Shown piece by piece: positions 63,712 to 64,000 of a stretch of 64,000 nucleotides of DNA. The stretch spans positions 1,922,001-1,986,000 of the forward strand of contig NZ_CP031093.1 in NCBI RefSeq assembly GCF_004851605.1. Direction: 5' to 3'. The notes under the pieces are model-generated. The model saw only the letters and a program-made list of their open reading frames with translations. It had not been told where the DNA came from and did no database searches. The position numbers and the translations under genes were made by a program. Each line of letters starts with the position of its first letter. The first letter of the stretch is position 1. The stretch comes from Hydrocarboniclastica marina (lineage in GTDB: Bacteria; Pseudomonadota; Gammaproteobacteria; Pseudomonadales; Oleiphilaceae).

Positions 63712-63860
63712 AGAACCTCCCTGTTCTGTCGGTCATGAATCTCTCGGTCATGAAAAGTTACGTTACAGTCTGGTTGGCAGCGAGAACAAGACCGTTGGCT
63801 TGGCGGGGCTTGGGCCTGCGACTTCTTGTCAATGGTTTTGACCGTCGGCAAGGCTCGGCC

Positions 63861-64000
63861 CTACAACTCGAGTCTTGAGCTTGCCGGGGATGGGAGTACC
63901 GTTCTTTCGTAGTCAATGGGCGTGGGCTGAATTATCTCGTACCGATCCCTGCCATTAAGCTTGGCCCTGTAAAGCGCCTTGTCGGATTGAGCAATCAGTA
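63861..64000 (-). CDS. C-terminal end of a GGDEF-domain protein (cut by the window edge)
   Basis: Reading the minus strand from the right edge gives 'LIAQSDKALYRAKLNGRDRYEI' in pieces and then a short tail that stops at TAG (63861-63863). 'ADKALYRAKxxGRNR' is the conserved last helix of GGDEF domains, so this is the end of a third diguanylate cyclase gene that begins beyond the window. The active site itself lies outside. The frame has no start inside the window. It is on the same strand as the DUF1622 gene, 149 bases upstream of it. Confidence 0.85.
   Translation of the reverse strand, partial: LIAQSDKALYRAKLNGRDRYEIIQPTPIDYERTVLPSPASSRLEL

Overview
The window looks like chromosomal DNA of a free-living, motile gammaproteobacterium. 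The gene families are of Pseudomonas/Marinobacter/Hahella type: a complete polymerisation and export set for alginate, OlsBA ornithine-lipid enzymes, AcpH, RecQ, DeaD, a copper-resistance island and PAS/GGDEF signalling proteins. Base composition is moderately GC-rich by eye. I see no insertion sequence, prophage, integrase, CRISPR array, tRNA or rRNA. The assignment to a group is inference; no marker gene allows a genus call.

Layout. 1-10 kb: a small hypothetical gene, a histone H1-like Lys/Ala/Ser-rich protein with a C-terminal helix-hairpin-helix, a PilZ-like protein, a GNAT-nitrilase fusion, two tandem paralogous PAS/GAF/GGDEF diguanylate cyclases and an ApbE flavin transferase lipoprotein. 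10-22 kb: a DUF2914 protein with a clear terminator, RecQ, WrbA, an SDR, a DUF3775 protein, a PlsC-like acyltransferase, an ATP-grasp / CocE-type hydrolase / AcpH run and a YgaP-type membrane protein. 22-28 kb: a secretory lipase with its downstream accessory gene and a divergent AraC regulator, then four tandem 17-bp repeats, a zinc alcohol dehydrogenase and a small DUF2845 protein.

28-44 kb is the centrepiece: an orphan AlgL-type lyase gene, a 540-bp leader, then algD-alg8-alg44-algK-algE-algI-algJ-algF-algX-algL-algG on one strand with small gaps or overlaps. AlgD makes GDP-mannuronate, Alg8/Alg44 polymerise it under c-di-GMP control, AlgK/AlgX/AlgE/AlgL form the periplasmic and outer-membrane route, and AlgI/J/F/X acetylate. 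Gene order differs from Pseudomonas, algA is absent, AlgG lacks the DPHD catalytic motif, AlgK lacks a lipobox and AlgL appears to carry one. The cluster may therefore make an (acetylated) polymannuronate rather than standard alginate.

44-53 kb: a four-helix-type protein, then a copper island on the minus strand (cupredoxin, multicopper oxidase with Met/His repeats, CopB, small membrane protein, P1B ATPase) with a divergent two-component system. 53-56 kb: an M14 peptidase, an alpha/beta hydrolase and olsB-olsA. 56-64 kb: a secreted protein with a post-signal 'DMRDVTGG' motif, a bidirectional terminator, a family 9 glycosyltransferase, a small membrane protein, a Cache-domain chemoreceptor, DeaD, DUF1622, and the C-terminal end of another GGDEF protein cut by the right edge.
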